Part shown: positions 51,201 through 61,458 of the stretch, one piece after another
Position numbering within the stretch: the first letter of the stretch is position 1
Layout of the letters: every line of letters starts with the position of its first letter
Source of the DNA: Blastopirellula sp. J2-11
Lineage (GTDB): Bacteria; Planctomycetota; Planctomycetia; Pirellulales; Pirellulaceae
Assembly: GCF_024584705.1 (NCBI RefSeq)
Contig: NZ_CP097384.1
Coordinates: 5,890,001 to 5,954,000, forward strand
DNA: 64,000 bases
Reading direction: 5' to 3'
Program-made: the position numbers and the translations under genes
Notes under the pieces: model-generated
Seen by the model: only the letters and a program-made list of their open reading frames with translations
Databases searched by the model: none
Told to the model about the DNA's origin: nothing

Positions 51201-52452
51201 CAACCATGGGCGCCGCCAAGCAAGCGTCGCGCCACAAGTCGCCGGAGGTCAACGTCGATAACGGCTTCCGCGCGTCGTCCTTCAAATCGCCCGGCAAGCG
51301 GTGACATGCGTCACAGCGATTGGCCAGGACAAGGTCGCGGCCTTGCTTGACTTTTAGCGCGTTTTGTTTTTGCTGCGGCGTCGACGCGAGTTTGCCTGAC
51401 TTGGATAGAGTCGCCAAGTAGGCGCCCAAATGCTTGCGAGAATCGCCATCCAGTTGATAAACGGGCATCCGGTGATCGGCGTTCAACGCCGCCGGATCTT
51501 CCAGCCATTTTGCAAAAAAGTGGGGCGGTCGCTTGGCCGCGATGTCACTGAGATCGCCGCCGCTAAAAGGTCCAGCCGCTCCCAACTCTCCGACACGATG
51601 ACAGGCCAGACAGCCGAGCGACTCAAACATTCGTTTGCCGGCACCAACCGAGCCCCCCTTGTCTGGCTTCCCCTTTTCTCCCACCAAGTCCGATTCCGCC
51701 ACCAAATAGGCGGCGATCGCTTCGGCATCCCCTGGGGGCAGATTGTAGTGAGGCATCTTGCGCGTCGAATCTTCGCTTTCTCTGGCGGCGCTCATCAGTC
51801 GATCGACAATCCAAGGTTGCGACAGATGGCCGGCGACTCGGTTGAGCGCCGGGGCCGGCAACTCGGTTGAGCGATCTCCACCATGGCAAGCGCCGCAGCG
51901 ATGCGATCGCACCAGATCGCGCCCGGTATCAAACGGCTGTGCGAACGTATCGTCGATTTCATGAAAGAGCCACTCGGGCGTGATCGGCTCTAGCGAGTAA
52001 TCTGGTCCGGTCCAATAGATGGCAATCTGTGCGTCAGGAGAGGTCTTGGAGAATTCGACCTGCAGCGGATGCCAATCAAATTTCAGATGGATCGATTTGG
52101 CGGTCAGCCAACCAGGCGTCTTCGCTTCGGCGTCCAGCACCACTTCGTCTTCGATCTGAATCCGGACTTTCCCTTGGGCGTAAACATACAGCGTGTAAGG
52201 GCCCGGCGTTTTGGTCAGCAGCAAACCATCCCACTTGGCGGTGAACTTGCCGCCGCTCACCCGGTCGTCGGGCGCAGCAGCGCCAAAGTTGAAAGCGATC
52301 TGCGGATCGATCCGACGGCATTGCGTTCCGTCGGCGGCGACGTAGTCAGCGATCAACCCCGAGGCGAATTCGTCCTCAAATTGGGCGGAGACCAGCGAAA
52401 CCGAACCGAAAACAAACAAGCAAACGGCGGCGAGAATGCGATAGGCAGGCAT
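48259..52452 (-). CDS. Giant secreted PA14 - multi-heme cytochrome c - beta-propeller protein
   Basis: 1397 residues from ATG 52452 (MPAYRILAAVCLFVFGSVSL, a signal peptide); an in-frame TTG four codons earlier is less likely. A PA14-like domain occupies about 30-160. Five CxxCH heme sites follow: CGACH, CLACH, CDACH, CLSCH and CTSCH (between about 185 and 600). A middle beta region precedes a glucose/sorbosone-dehydrogenase-like propeller (about 930-1260: PTAIAWRPNGDMVVASLKGR, AGELFVTDNQGNYNPYNELN). The last 120 residues resemble an Ig-like or Big domain. It is predicted to be an exported electron-transfer dehydrogenase acting on sugars or polysaccharides. It diverges from the sulfatase gene, with 213 bases between, which fits a sulfated-polysaccharide role. 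Confidence 0.88.
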   Translation of the reverse strand: MPAYRILAAVCLFVFGSVSLVSAQFEDEFASGLIADYVAADGTQCRRIDPQIAFNFGAAAPDDRVSGGKFTAKWDGLLLTKTPGPYTLYVYAQGKVRIQIEDEVVLDAEAKTPGWLTAKSIHLKFDWHPLQVEFSKTSPDAQIAIYWTGPDYSLEPITPEWLFHEIDDTFAQPFDTGRDLVRSHRCGACHGGDRSTELPAPALNRVAGHLSQPWIVDRLMSAARESEDSTRKMPHYNLPPGDAEAIAAYLVAESDLVGEKGKPDKGGSVGAGKRMFESLGCLACHRVGELGAAGPFSGGDLSDIAAKRPPHFFAKWLEDPAALNADHRMPVYQLDGDSRKHLGAYLATLSKSGKLASTPQQKQNALKVKQGRDLVLANRCDACHRLPGDLKDDARKPLSTLTSGDLWRDACLAAPMVEKHPGYRLPAEEQEAIRTYLRQKAPGKRSAAAEVSGAQIVRERNCLSCHARGIGKGLAPTAAQAAAADSALSAVLPTLTPPSLNSVGDKLHDQALMDIILRKDPVHRPWLKVQMPRFRLQETELTAIKDYLVEQDRIPTHPLVGRPSEVDPAALAIAGQRLVGGEGFNCTSCHAVGDWRPSDAPLNAKGPTLSMLGDRIRRDWFDRWVRKPARIVPQMEMPSVTVPVSGVLHDEIDDQLAAVWHVLNTPDFQPPKPNPVRVARRSGIVSDNETGLVLTDVLRDVDRNLQFIKPLLVGLPNRHNVLFDLETGRLASWTLGDAAYERSEGKSWFWELAGAELLAIGDDTPELALVEPSGKSLAPQTTGQFITSVDRWRRNSDGGVSADYRLTFGEEKPQTLQVRQAITPVWDEQGAHGFVRTFQVQEMPAGYQLALRLLDSKQTPSVEINGDTLTIAKQKLSISVAGDAKLLSSGVVQITPTSQEANFSARYLSSLPEDRYPPRPQIEPSIAAAAELTITPGWSAQRLPLTVELMPTAIAWRPNGDMVVASLKGRIWLVRDADGDGKQETLIPLDIELAAPFGLAAYDGYLDVINKYSLLRIFHDDAGHVERIETLVDGWGHTADYHDWAMGLPQDKDGAYYISTACQQDGRSQAASKWRGVVLKLIPREPTADDPSYFKIEELTAGHRFPIGIARNQAGELFVTDNQGNYNPYNELNHIVPGKRYGFINKIDRKPGFAPVETTPSIAIPHPWTRSVNGICFLETSAALRQKIGADYFGPFEGDLIGCEYDTRRLVRMSLDHVGDAIQGAIYPFTHDPGDEVKNALLGPIACAVSPSGELVIGNMRDGGWGGGANVGSLVKMRPLEKTMPSGIDEVRATSDGFVIRFTQPINAPAAADKQSYTLNSYRRQSTPAYGGDDIDSRPETIDLIEISADKKEVRLRLDELRAGFVYELHVDDLLAGEGKQLFPAEAHYTLNVIPTK

Positions 52453-52665
52453 GAAGAACCGCAAGTAAGGAAGGAGGGTAGAGGGGGGGGTCTACAGCGT
52501 TTCCAGTCTACTGCGCCGCTCCGTAAATTGCACCTGATATCTCGTGACATTAAGAATAAACGAACACAGACCGGAACCAAGCTATTCGCAAACGGTTTCT
52601 GACTGGGCTAAACTTGAGGGCGATCGTCGCCCTTAGTTCATGATACCCTGCCTTGCGAGTCTGTG

Positions 52666-54183
<1,518 letters not shown>

Positions 54184-54207
54184 CTTCCGCTTCCTGAATC
54201 CAACGAC

Positions 54208-54241
54208 CAAGGCGTCCATGAAGGGCGCCTTGTTGTTTTTC
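54208..54241 (+). terminator. Terminator of the sulfatase gene
   Basis: CAAGGCG (54208-54214) / CGCCTTG (54226-54232) stem followed by TTGTTTTTC. Confidence 0.85.
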
Positions 54242-54334
54242 TTGTCGTAAGATCCGCGGTGAGGCCCAAGAGCCACGTTCAAATCAGATTTGCGCAACAT
54301 CTAGCAATTCAAGCAGTCCGCACAGCGGACCCAA

Positions 54335-54373
54335 CAAAAAAAGGGCTCGCCTGAAGTTAGACGAGCCCTTTTG
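54335..54373 (-). terminator. Terminator of the HhH/HTH protein gene
   Basis: AAGGGCTCG/CGAGCCCTT 9-bp stem with T-runs on both sides (AAAAAAAAGGG at the left), so it may act on both strands; it ends the leftward gene 27 bases after its stop. Confidence 0.9.
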
Positions 54374-54399
54374 AGTTTTGTTACCGAAAAATCGTCTGC

Positions 54400-55491
54400 T
54401 TAGATTTGCGGATCTTCTTCAAACGATTCGAGCTTGGTCGGGAAGAACAGCTCGCGAACGGCGATCAGCAGGCGTTGTTCGATCGGCGAGTGACCGGCGT
54501 TGATTCCTTTTTGAACCAGCGTGGCCAACAGCGCCTGACCTTCGGGCCAGCGAACGCTCATCACTTTGCTGCAATCTTCCAACAGTTGATAGATGCGAGC
54601 CCGGGTGACGCCCAGCATGCGAGCTTGCATGCGAACGCTTTGCGGCTTGCCTCCCAGGCCGAGACGTCCGACCGCGAGGTCAAAGACGGTGTCGCCGGCG
54701 TCTAGTTTGATTTGCTTCAGCAGCGCGTCGGCGATGTAAGCGCGGACGTCATCTTCCGAAGGCTGGTTGTCGTCGACCAGTTTGTCGAGGACGAAGCGTT
54801 CGACGGTTGGCACAAAGTTCGGCTGCAGCTTCAGGGCGAACTGAGTTTGCGGTTGGACGTTCTCCAGCATCTGGTGGATGCGGAAGAAGACTTCCAGCAC
54901 GACGCGAACGCGCTTTTCGCCGTGGGTTTTGAGACGACGGATCTCGGCGACGGTGTAGTCGAGATAGAAGCTGAGCGGCGTGTTCCAGATCACGGTCGGC
55001 ACTTCGGCGAGCGAAGAGGCCAAGCGGCCGAGCTTCTCGTGCTGCAGGTTGTGCAGGCGAACCGAATCGCGCCACTTGGCCCACAACAGTTCGGAAACGA
55101 GCGTATGGTCAAACTGACCATCCGGCGAGCAAGGCATGCCCAGGATCTCGTCCCCCTGAGTCGCGGGAGCTTGCTCTTGGGCGCCGTACGGCGTTGAATG
55201 GGGTTCTTCCTTCGTGGCGCGATGCAGAAGGCGAACGAGCGAACTGATTTTCTTCTGGCCGATGCCAGGAGTCGCCGAGAGCTCTTCAAACGGGGTCGCT
55301 AGTAGGTCACCTAGCGAGCGTCCGAGAAAAGCAAGCGGCAAGCGGCGATCGTTTGGCAGCGCCCAATAGGCGAGCGGCTTTTCCAGTCGATCCGAAAATT
55401 TGTTTTCATCCAGCAGCGCTCGTTTCACTTCGTCGAAGCTGCTGATTAATTGGTAATCTTCCGCCGATGCGACCTTAGTCACTCGCATCAT
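54400..55491 (-). CDS. Predicted DNA-binding protein with helix-hairpin-helix / alpha-CTD-like and HTH segments
   Basis: 363 residues; AAGAGGAG lies before ATG 55491. Residues 50-90 (LGRSLGDLLATPFEELSATP, GIGQKKISSLVRLL) form a helix-hairpin-helix. A second similar segment near 130-205 (SELLWAKWRDSVRLHNLQHE, VAEIRRLKTHGEKRVRVVLE) resembles RNA polymerase alpha C-terminal domains. The C-terminal part holds a predicted HTH (VRMQARMLGVTRARIYQLLE) like sigma region 4. This combination suggests a transcription-associated factor, and I believe it is conserved in planctomycetes, but its function is not known to me. Confidence 0.65.
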   Translation of the reverse strand: MMRVTKVASAEDYQLISSFDEVKRALLDENKFSDRLEKPLAYWALPNDRRLPLAFLGRSLGDLLATPFEELSATPGIGQKKISSLVRLLHRATKEEPHSTPYGAQEQAPATQGDEILGMPCSPDGQFDHTLVSELLWAKWRDSVRLHNLQHEKLGRLASSLAEVPTVIWNTPLSFYLDYTVAEIRRLKTHGEKRVRVVLEVFFRIHQMLENVQPQTQFALKLQPNFVPTVERFVLDKLVDDNQPSEDDVRAYIADALLKQIKLDAGDTVFDLAVGRLGLGGKPQSVRMQARMLGVTRARIYQLLEDCSKVMSVRWPEGQALLATLVQKGINAGHSPIEQRLLIAVRELFFPTKLESFEEDPQI

Positions 55492-55932
55492 AATGATCTG
55501 CTCCTCTTAATTCGCGTTTCTGTTCCGAGTAGCACTTCTCTCAAGGGTACGTCGATATTGAGACTCGATGGACCTCTTCCGATAAGTGCAGCGCCTACTG
55601 CTTTGTCAGCAAAGTATTATTTAATCTTTGCTAATTCAGAGAAGTTGTCCAGTGATTTTCATTCCCTCGATCGTTAAATTTTCATCCGCCTCTTTGGATG
55701 GCAAGTTTTCGATATGTTGAGAAAGTGTTAATTTCCGACGCTTTCCGCTTCTGTGGTAAGCCGAACGGAGTTAAAAACCACCTTGCAGCTATCTGTTAGA
55801 TTGTCCAACCGTATCACTGGGATGTCAAGCGAAATTGAATCGGCGAAACGAAAAATGTATTCGTTTGCCTGTCGAGTAATCCCACCCCCAGTTACCCTAT
55901 TGAGACCGAAACAATCTTGTTAAGGCAATCTA
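55492..55932. other. AT-richer divergent intergenic region
   Basis: 441 bases with promoters expected for both neighbours; the leftward ribosome site is at 55498-55505. No clear -35/-10 pair or RNA gene seen. Confidence 0.5.
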
Positions 55933-57288
55933 TTGTCCGTAAGTCCAACATCTAAGCTGTCGATACAGGCAACCGAATCGACTTACTGCGTTATTGGCGC
56001 AGGTCCGTCGGGATTAGCCGTGCTTAAAAATCTTTTGCAAATGGGAGTGCAATGTCACGCGCTAGAACGTGAAGATGATGTCGGGGGGAACTGGAATTTT
56101 GGCAAAGCGTCCAGCAGCGTCTACCAATCGACGCATCTCATCTCCTCCAAGCGGATGACCGCTTATGACGAATTCCCCATGCCTGAGTCGTTTTCGTCCT
56201 ACCCCAGCCATCAAGAGGCGCAGCAGTATCTACGCAGTTATGCGCGCGAGTTTGATCTTTATTCGCACATCGAGTTGGGGGCTACGGTAAACCACATTTC
56301 GCCTGTCGGACCGGACGCTTGGGAAATCAACGTCGCCGGTGAGGATTCGCCTCGTAAATATGCCGGGGTGATCATCGCCAACGGGCATCATTGGGATCCT
56401 CTGTCGCCGCAAATCCCCGGCAATTTCAACGGAGAAGTGATTCATTCGCGGCAGTTCAAATCAGGGGAGCAGCTTCGCGGCAAGCGTGTTTTAGTGGTCG
56501 GCGCCGGCAATACCGGCTGCGATATCGCCGTCGAAGCGGCGATTCACGCTGATTACGCCGCGCTCAGCATGCGACGGGGATATCATTTTCTCCCCAAGTT
56601 CATCCGAGGGAAACCGTCGGATGTGATCGGCGATCGCCTGCGCGGGTTGCCGATCCCCAAATTGTGGAAGCGGTGGATCGTTCGTCATGCGGTCGCGTTT
56701 GTGTTGGGGCGTCCCGAGAGATACGGTCTCCCCCGCCCTGATCACGAGATCTTCGCGACGCATCCGATCATCAATTCACAGCTTCCATACTACGTCGGGC
56801 ATGGCCGCGTGCAGGTCTTTTCGGACGTCAAGCAGTTCGACGGCGATGAGGTGGTCTTTGCCGACGAGCGCCGTCAGGCGTTTGATCTGGTTATCTTGGC
56901 GACCGGCTACAAGCTCTCGTTTCCGTTTATCGACCTGAAGCAGTTGAACGCGCAAGAGGGAACGCCGCGTCTGTTTTTGCATGCGTTTCATCCCGACAAA
57001 GACAATCTGTTTGTCGCCGGTATGATTCAACCCAACAGCGGACAGTGGCCCTTGAGCGAACTGCAGGCCAAGATCATGGCCCGCTTCATCGTCGCTCAGA
57101 AGACGCAGCCGCAGTTGGCCGATTGGTTTCGAGCGCTAAAACACTCCAGCGCCGCCGGCTGGCCGCAGAAAGACGAATTTATCGCATCCCCGCGCCATCG
57201 ACTGGAAGTCGACTATTACGACTATCGGAAAACGCTGCAGAAGATCTTGCGGCGGATGGATGGGGTGAAGCCGCTCTCGCGGAAATGA
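55933..57288 (+). CDS. Flavin-containing monooxygenase (FMO-like)
   Basis: 451 residues. TTG start at 55933 with AAGG 7 bases upstream. FAD site VIGAGPSGLAVLKNLLQM near residue 20, NADPH site VLVVGAGNTGCDIAVEA near 190, and the FMO fingerprint region FNGEVIHSRQFK between them. DLVILATGYKLSFP matches the 'ATGY' linker of FMO and N-hydroxylating enzymes. FMOs oxygenate nitrogen or sulfur atoms of small molecules with NADPH. No membrane anchor. Ends 7 bases from the convergent MBL-fold gene. Confidence 0.9.
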   Translation: MSVSPTSKLSIQATESTYCVIGAGPSGLAVLKNLLQMGVQCHALEREDDVGGNWNFGKASSSVYQSTHLISSKRMTAYDEFPMPESFSSYPSHQEAQQYLRSYAREFDLYSHIELGATVNHISPVGPDAWEINVAGEDSPRKYAGVIIANGHHWDPLSPQIPGNFNGEVIHSRQFKSGEQLRGKRVLVVGAGNTGCDIAVEAAIHADYAALSMRRGYHFLPKFIRGKPSDVIGDRLRGLPIPKLWKRWIVRHAVAFVLGRPERYGLPRPDHEIFATHPIINSQLPYYVGHGRVQVFSDVKQFDGDEVVFADERRQAFDLVILATGYKLSFPFIDLKQLNAQEGTPRLFLHAFHPDKDNLFVAGMIQPNSGQWPLSELQAKIMARFIVAQKTQPQLADWFRALKHSSAAGWPQKDEFIASPRHRLEVDYYDYRKTLQKILRRMDGVKPLSRK

Positions 57289-57295
57289 CGAATGT

Positions 57296-58033
57296 CTAAA
57301 ACTCAATCACCATTTCATCTTCAGCCAAGATCGTGTTGGGGAAGATCTTCTGGGCGATTTCGATTCCGATCGGGTCGGCGATGTCATCCAGCGGATTGAC
57401 GTGGGTCAGCACTAAGCGGCCGACTCCGGCCGCTTGGGCGACCTGGGCGACCGGCGTGACGCAACTGTGTCCGGTCGTCTCGGCGAAGTCGTCGACGCCG
57501 TCGGTAAAATAGCATTCGTGCAACAGCAGATCGACGCCGCGGATTTTTTCGAGATAGTCGGCGCCGATCTCGGCCGTCGTGTCGGTGACGTAAGCCATCG
57601 AGCGATCCGCCAAGTCGAGTCGATAGCCGACGCTGCCGCCGGGATGTTTCAAGGGGAACCAACTCAAGCGTCCGCCGCCGGCCAGCGGGACATCGCCTGT
57701 CAGCGGAACAAACTCGCAGGGAGGCGCCACCGGAAAGAGCAACGGCGAGAGCAAGTGTTGACGGATTGCGTCGATCTTGTCTTGTTCGGCATGTACGCGG
57801 ACGGACGTCTCTTTTTGGTAGAGCGTATCAAACAGAAACGTCACGCCGATCACATGATCGAGATGCGCATGCGACAGAAAGATGTCGAGCTGCGGCGTTT
57901 CGATCCGACTGCGAACGCGATGCAGCCCTGTGCCTGCGTCCAGCACGACGCCGATCTCAGGCAACATAAAACAGGCGGTTTGTCGGGTCTGGCTCGGGTG
58001 ATAGCCAGAAACGCCGAGACAATGAAGTTGCAT
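57296..58033 (-). CDS. Metallo-beta-lactamase-fold hydrolase (RNase Z-like)
   Basis: 245 residues. The dinuclear metal motif is SHAHLDHVIGV (HxHxDH), with further ligands in LKHPGGSVGYRL, AYVTDTTAEIG, LLHECYF, HSCVTP and LTHVNPLD. The overall order fits the RNase Z/ElaC branch of the fold, but the extended exosite arm is absent, so activity on tRNA 3' ends is not implied. The cognate substrate could be a cyclic nucleotide or a small ester. Confidence 0.85.
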   Translation of the reverse strand: MQLHCLGVSGYHPSQTRQTACFMLPEIGVVLDAGTGLHRVRSRIETPQLDIFLSHAHLDHVIGVTFLFDTLYQKETSVRVHAEQDKIDAIRQHLLSPLLFPVAPPCEFVPLTGDVPLAGGGRLSWFPLKHPGGSVGYRLDLADRSMAYVTDTTAEIGADYLEKIRGVDLLLHECYFTDGVDDFAETTGHSCVTPVAQVAQAAGVGRLVLTHVNPLDDIADPIGIEIAQKIFPNTILAEDEMVIEF

Positions 58034-58240
58034 GACGGCGGCAAAACATGGTGCGAACGACAGGCAAGCGGCGACGCGCCGCTCATGGCTCTTCTATGGT
58101 AGAAGATGCCGCCGCCAGATGCGACGCCTTTCTTTCGGCGAAGCGGCAATGGAGGTCAGCGCAAAGAAAAAGCCGCCGCGACGCGGCCCGAAGGCTACGT
58201 CGCGACGACTGCTGCTAGGAGTTGGTATTGCGTCGACGGT

Positions 58241-58699
58241 TTAGCGGCGACGTTTGGAGCTGAGTTCAAACTTGAATTCGTTGGGGCCGTCGGCGACCAC
58301 ATCAGCGCTTAAAATACTCCGCTGGTTGTAGATCGGGGGGACAACGACACGCTGGGGCGGCTTGCGGCCTTCTTCGACCAGTCGGGCGACCGCCTTTTCG
58401 TCGTCGAAGGCAATACCGCCATCGTCGCGGGATTCAATCTCGATGCGGTGGTTTCCGACCAATGGTGCATAATCCCCTTCCGCCGAGAATGTTCCATCGG
58501 TCACAGTGGCAAACGCTTTCGGCCCGACGATCCCGCCCTTTGGAATGAAGTAGACGACACCTTCGGCGAGCGGCTTTCCGTCTAGCGTCACGATGCCGCT
58601 GGCATCTGCTCGATCAAATGGATCATCGGAACGACTGCAACCCATCGAGTACAGCGCCAGCAAGGCAATAACACCCAATTGGATTGACTTAGTACTCAC
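58241..58699 (-). CDS. Small lipoprotein overlapping a DUF1559 gene
   Basis: 152 residues from GTG 58699, which has GGAGG six bases upstream; the GTG lies inside the last codons of the DUF1559 gene (11-base overlap). [20 protein letters not shown] is followed by Cys, a lipoprotein signal (lipobox YSMGC). The mature part ([20 protein letters not shown], then [20 protein letters not shown]) is a transthyretin/carboxypeptidase-regulatory-like beta fold common beside DUF1559 genes in planctomycetes. Translational coupling implies the two products work together at the envelope. Confidence 0.85.
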   Translation of the reverse strand: MSTKSIQLGVIALLALYSMGCSRSDDPFDRADASGIVTLDGKPLAEGVVYFIPKGGIVGPKAFATVTDGTFSAEGDYAPLVGNHRIEIESRDDGGIAFDDEKAVARLVEEGRKPPQRVVVPPIYNQRSILSADVVADGPNEFKFELSSKRRR

Positions 58700-59591
58700 C
58701 GATAACCTCCCCACCGCCACGCGTCGCCAAGTAGTCGAGCGTATCGGCGTCGATTGTGCTCGGAACAAAGTGAACCGAACCGTCGACGAACACGAACTGT
58801 ACGCCTCCAACGTGCTCGCTGCGGAATGATTGAACCCAGTCGGAGTCGAAGACTTCGTCGCCAGCTTTGTCTTTGGGGTTGAAAAGCGAAGAAGTGCTAA
58901 ACGCGGTGGATGTTGGGTAAGGATTGCCCCAGTAGGTAAATGAATACCGGGGAAGCCCGACGCATTCCGCCGCGCTATGGGAGCTAAACAGGTAGTCGGG
59001 CAGATTGTAAGCCGATTCGCCTACCAAGAATGTGTTGCTTGTCCCATCCGTAATATCACGAAAGGCAGTCTTGCCTGGCGATGAAATCGAATAAACGATT
59101 GCGCCATTCAACTGCTGGCCGACTGCAGTGCCGTAGGCCTCCGCTTTTTCTGTTCCGACGTTCAAGGCGTAATTTCCTGGCGCGCGACCGTCGTCACAAA
59201 CGGCATCGCCAACTTGCCGCGGCTCCGATGCGGATGGACAGAGGTACATTTCGATCCGTTGACCTGTTACGGCAACGTTGTGTGCGCTGCTATTCGATTG
59301 CGACGGATCGAAGATGTCGTAGGCGTTCCCTTGTTCTAAGTAGGGAAGGATTGCGGCAAAGTAGCTGCCTGCGCTCGTATTCGAATACCCATAGTCGACG
59401 TTCGGAAACTGGCGATGCGTGTCGTGGTAGTTGTGTGTCCCAAGTCCAATCTGCTTCAGATTGTTCGTGCAAGATATCCGCCGCGCCGCTTCGCGGGCTT
59501 GTTGCACGGCCGGCAACAGCAGGGCGATCAATACCCCAATAATGGCGATCACCACCAACAACTCAACTAACGTAAAACCTCGACGACGCAT
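58689..59591 (-). CDS. DUF1559 protein with type IV pilin-like N-terminus (paralogue 3)
   Basis: 300 residues from ATG 59591 ([20 protein letters not shown]) with AAAAAGGAG upstream. Prepilin-type G/F site and helix as in the other two copies, then [20 protein letters not shown]. The C-terminal motif is [20 protein letters not shown], a full H-X9-DG motif. It is shorter than and diverged from paralogues 1 and 2. Coupled to a lipoprotein gene, the classic planctomycete arrangement. Confidence 0.92.
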   Translation of the reverse strand: MRRRGFTLVELLVVIAIIGVLIALLLPAVQQAREAARRISCTNNLKQIGLGTHNYHDTHRQFPNVDYGYSNTSAGSYFAAILPYLEQGNAYDIFDPSQSNSSAHNVAVTGQRIEMYLCPSASEPRQVGDAVCDDGRAPGNYALNVGTEKAEAYGTAVGQQLNGAIVYSISSPGKTAFRDITDGTSNTFLVGESAYNLPDYLFSSHSAAECVGLPRYSFTYWGNPYPTSTAFSTSSLFNPKDKAGDEVFDSDWVQSFRSEHVGGVQFVFVDGSVHFVPSTIDADTLDYLATRGGGEVIGEY

Positions 59592-59853
59592 GGTCGGCTC
59601 TCCTTTTTGATTTCGCCCGGGCAGGCAACAAGGGGGGATTTCGCAACGCGAAACGGTTGTCGACCGTGTGGGCTGGCAGGAGAGCTGGCGAACGGAAGGC
59701 AAATTTTTGCGAGAAAACTCGGGGGAACGCGTTGCAAGTGAAACTGAGATCGAGTATCAATATCGATGTAAGAAGTTTAGCCGCCCATCCAAGGCGTTGT
59801 CAACGACTGACTCCAAAAAACTTCCCCCCGCGAAATTTCACCACTGATTGCCT

Positions 59854-60066
59854 ATGTCCAGCGACGAATCGCAACGCTCTGACGATGACGCAACCTTCCC
59901 TGCGGCCCAGGCCGCGTCCAGTGATTCTGCGGCGGCTGGTCCCCAGTCAAGAATCGTGGACTCGAACGAGTTGATGGACGGGAACAGCGAGATCTTGATT
60001 TCCCACAAAGGCGCCTTCTATCGACTTCGCGAGACGCGCAGCGGCAAGTTAATCCTGCAAAAGTAA
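59854..60066 (+). CDS. hemP: Hemin uptake protein HemP family
   Basis: 70 residues from ATG 59854. The C-terminal half (SRIVDSNELMDGNSEILISH then GAFYRLRETRSGKLILQK) matches HemP/HmuP: an 'I.H.G..Y.LR.T..gKLIL.K' pattern. The N-terminal 33 residues are Ser/Ala-rich and not part of the family. HemP proteins regulate or assist heme and iron uptake genes in other bacteria; no heme transporter is in this window. The macro-domain gene follows 54 bases later. Confidence 0.85.
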   Translation: MSSDESQRSDDDATFPAAQAASSDSAAAGPQSRIVDSNELMDGNSEILISHKGAFYRLRETRSGKLILQK

Positions 60067-60120
60067 GCAAGTCGCGCCGCTCGGTTGGCTTGCTCCCAGC
60101 GGCTTTGCTACAATCCAGCG

Positions 60121-60744
60121 ATGCCATTTCCTCTTACCTTGTGGTTGGTTCATCCCGACCCATCTATCTGCGAGCCGCTCATCGCTCGCTTTGACGGTTT
60201 GCCTGGCGTAATCGCCCAGGCTCGCCGCTTTGAAAACCTGCCGCCGCACGATTGCTTCGTGACTGCGGGCAATTCCTTCGGCATGATGACCGCCGGAATT
60301 GACGCGGCTGTTGTCGCATTCCACGGCGAGTCATTAATGACGCAGGTCCAGAATCGAATCTTGGACGAGTACCTGGGAGAGCAGCCGGTCGGAACTGCTT
60401 TTGTGGTAGAAACCAATACGCCCGGCTACCCGTTTGTAGTACATGCGCCCACGATGCGCGTGCCGGGCTCGATCGCTGGGACCGACAAAGTCTATGCCGC
60501 AACCTTGGCCGCGCTGGTTGTGATCTATCGCCATAACGTGACTCATCCGCAAAAAATCAGCACGGTCGCACTGCCGGCGATGGGCGCCGGTTTCGGCGGC
60601 GTAGCGCCCAGTGAAGTCGGGCGTCAAATGGCGGCAGCTTACCGCAACTATCTTGAGCCTCCACATCGTTTCGACTGGGATATGGTGGCGCGGCGGCAAA
60701 AGCAGATCTGCTACGACGGAAATCGTCAGGTGATCCGCGGCTAA
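60121..60744 (+). CDS. Macro domain (ADP-ribose/Appr-1''-p) protein
   Basis: 207 residues from ATG 60121 (MPFPLTLWLVHPDPSICEPL). Macro-domain signatures are CFVTAGNSFGMMTAGIDAAV (loop that normally has 'VN.AN....GGG.D.ai') and VALPAMGAGFGGVAPSEVGR. The family binds or removes ADP-ribose and related nucleotides; the altered AGNSFGMMTAG variant is similar to phage-tail-associated or DarG-like relatives but which reaction it performs cannot be told. No toxin partner is next to it. Confidence 0.85.
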   Translation: MPFPLTLWLVHPDPSICEPLIARFDGLPGVIAQARRFENLPPHDCFVTAGNSFGMMTAGIDAAVVAFHGESLMTQVQNRILDEYLGEQPVGTAFVVETNTPGYPFVVHAPTMRVPGSIAGTDKVYAATLAALVVIYRHNVTHPQKISTVALPAMGAGFGGVAPSEVGRQMAAAYRNYLEPPHRFDWDMVARRQKQICYDGNRQVIRG

Positions 60745-60839
60745 GGGGCGCCGCGGTCAAGGCTGTCCGTTTTTCCTGGTTCGGCGGCGTGTTAAGCTAT
60801 CCTTAGCCTTAGACATTTCCCCCCTCAGGAGCTCGCCGC

Positions 60840-61400
60840 GTGAGCGATGACACTATTTTGCTATTGGCCGCGTTATCGCGCGGTGAGACCGGCGCCGCCG
60901 AGAAGCTGTTGCCGTTGGTCTACAGCGAATTGAAGGGAATCGCCGGGCGGCAAATGCAGCGTGAACGGGCTGATCACACGCTGCAGCCAACGGCGCTTGT
61001 GCACGAGGCCTATCTGAAGTTGATCGATCAAAGCCGCGTTCAGTGGCAAGGCCGTACGCATTTTTGCGCCATCGCCGCCAACATCATGCGGCGCATCCTG
61101 GTCGACCACGCGCGGGGTCGCAACGCCGCCAAGCGCGGCGCCGGCGCCCAGAAGATCGCCATCGACGAGAATCTGACGCCTGACGAGCCGTCGCGCGAAG
61201 TCGACCTGGTCGCTTTGGACGACGCGCTCGAGCGCTTGGCACAACTCAATCCGCGGCACGCACGGATTGTCGAACTCCGCTACTTCGGCGGACTCACGGT
61301 CGAAGAGACCGCCGCTACGCTCGATATCTCCGCATCCACCGTCAAAAACGACTGGCGCGCCGCCAAAGCTTGGCTGCTGACTCAGTTGGAAGAACACTAG
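60840..61400 (+). CDS. ECF-family RNA polymerase sigma factor
   Basis: 186 residues, GTG start with AGGAG at good distance. Region 2 (about 25-90: LPLVYSELKGIAGRQMQRER, LQPTALVHEAYLKL, FCAIAANIMRRILVDHARG) and region 4 (130-185: RHARIVELRYFGGLTVEETA, LDISASTVKNDWRAAKAWL) match the planctomycete ECF group that sits beside Ser/Thr kinases. The downstream kinase gene (58 bases) is the probable signalling partner; there is no anti-sigma factor gene. The stop codon TAG lies within a CTAGCCCG sequence like that of the R1 repeats. Confidence 0.93.
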   Translation: MSDDTILLLAALSRGETGAAEKLLPLVYSELKGIAGRQMQRERADHTLQPTALVHEAYLKLIDQSRVQWQGRTHFCAIAANIMRRILVDHARGRNAAKRGAGAQKIAIDENLTPDEPSREVDLVALDDALERLAQLNPRHARIVELRYFGGLTVEETAATLDISASTVKNDWRAAKAWLLTQLEEH

Positions 61401-61458
61401 CCCGAGGCGCGAGCCGAAGGAATGCGTGCTCTCCTCCAATAGGGTTGCTATATTGCCA

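Noticed and set aside
60121-60744. DarTG-type toxin-antitoxin system
   Set aside because: A macro domain is present but no DarT-like toxin gene is adjacent; the neighbour is HemP.
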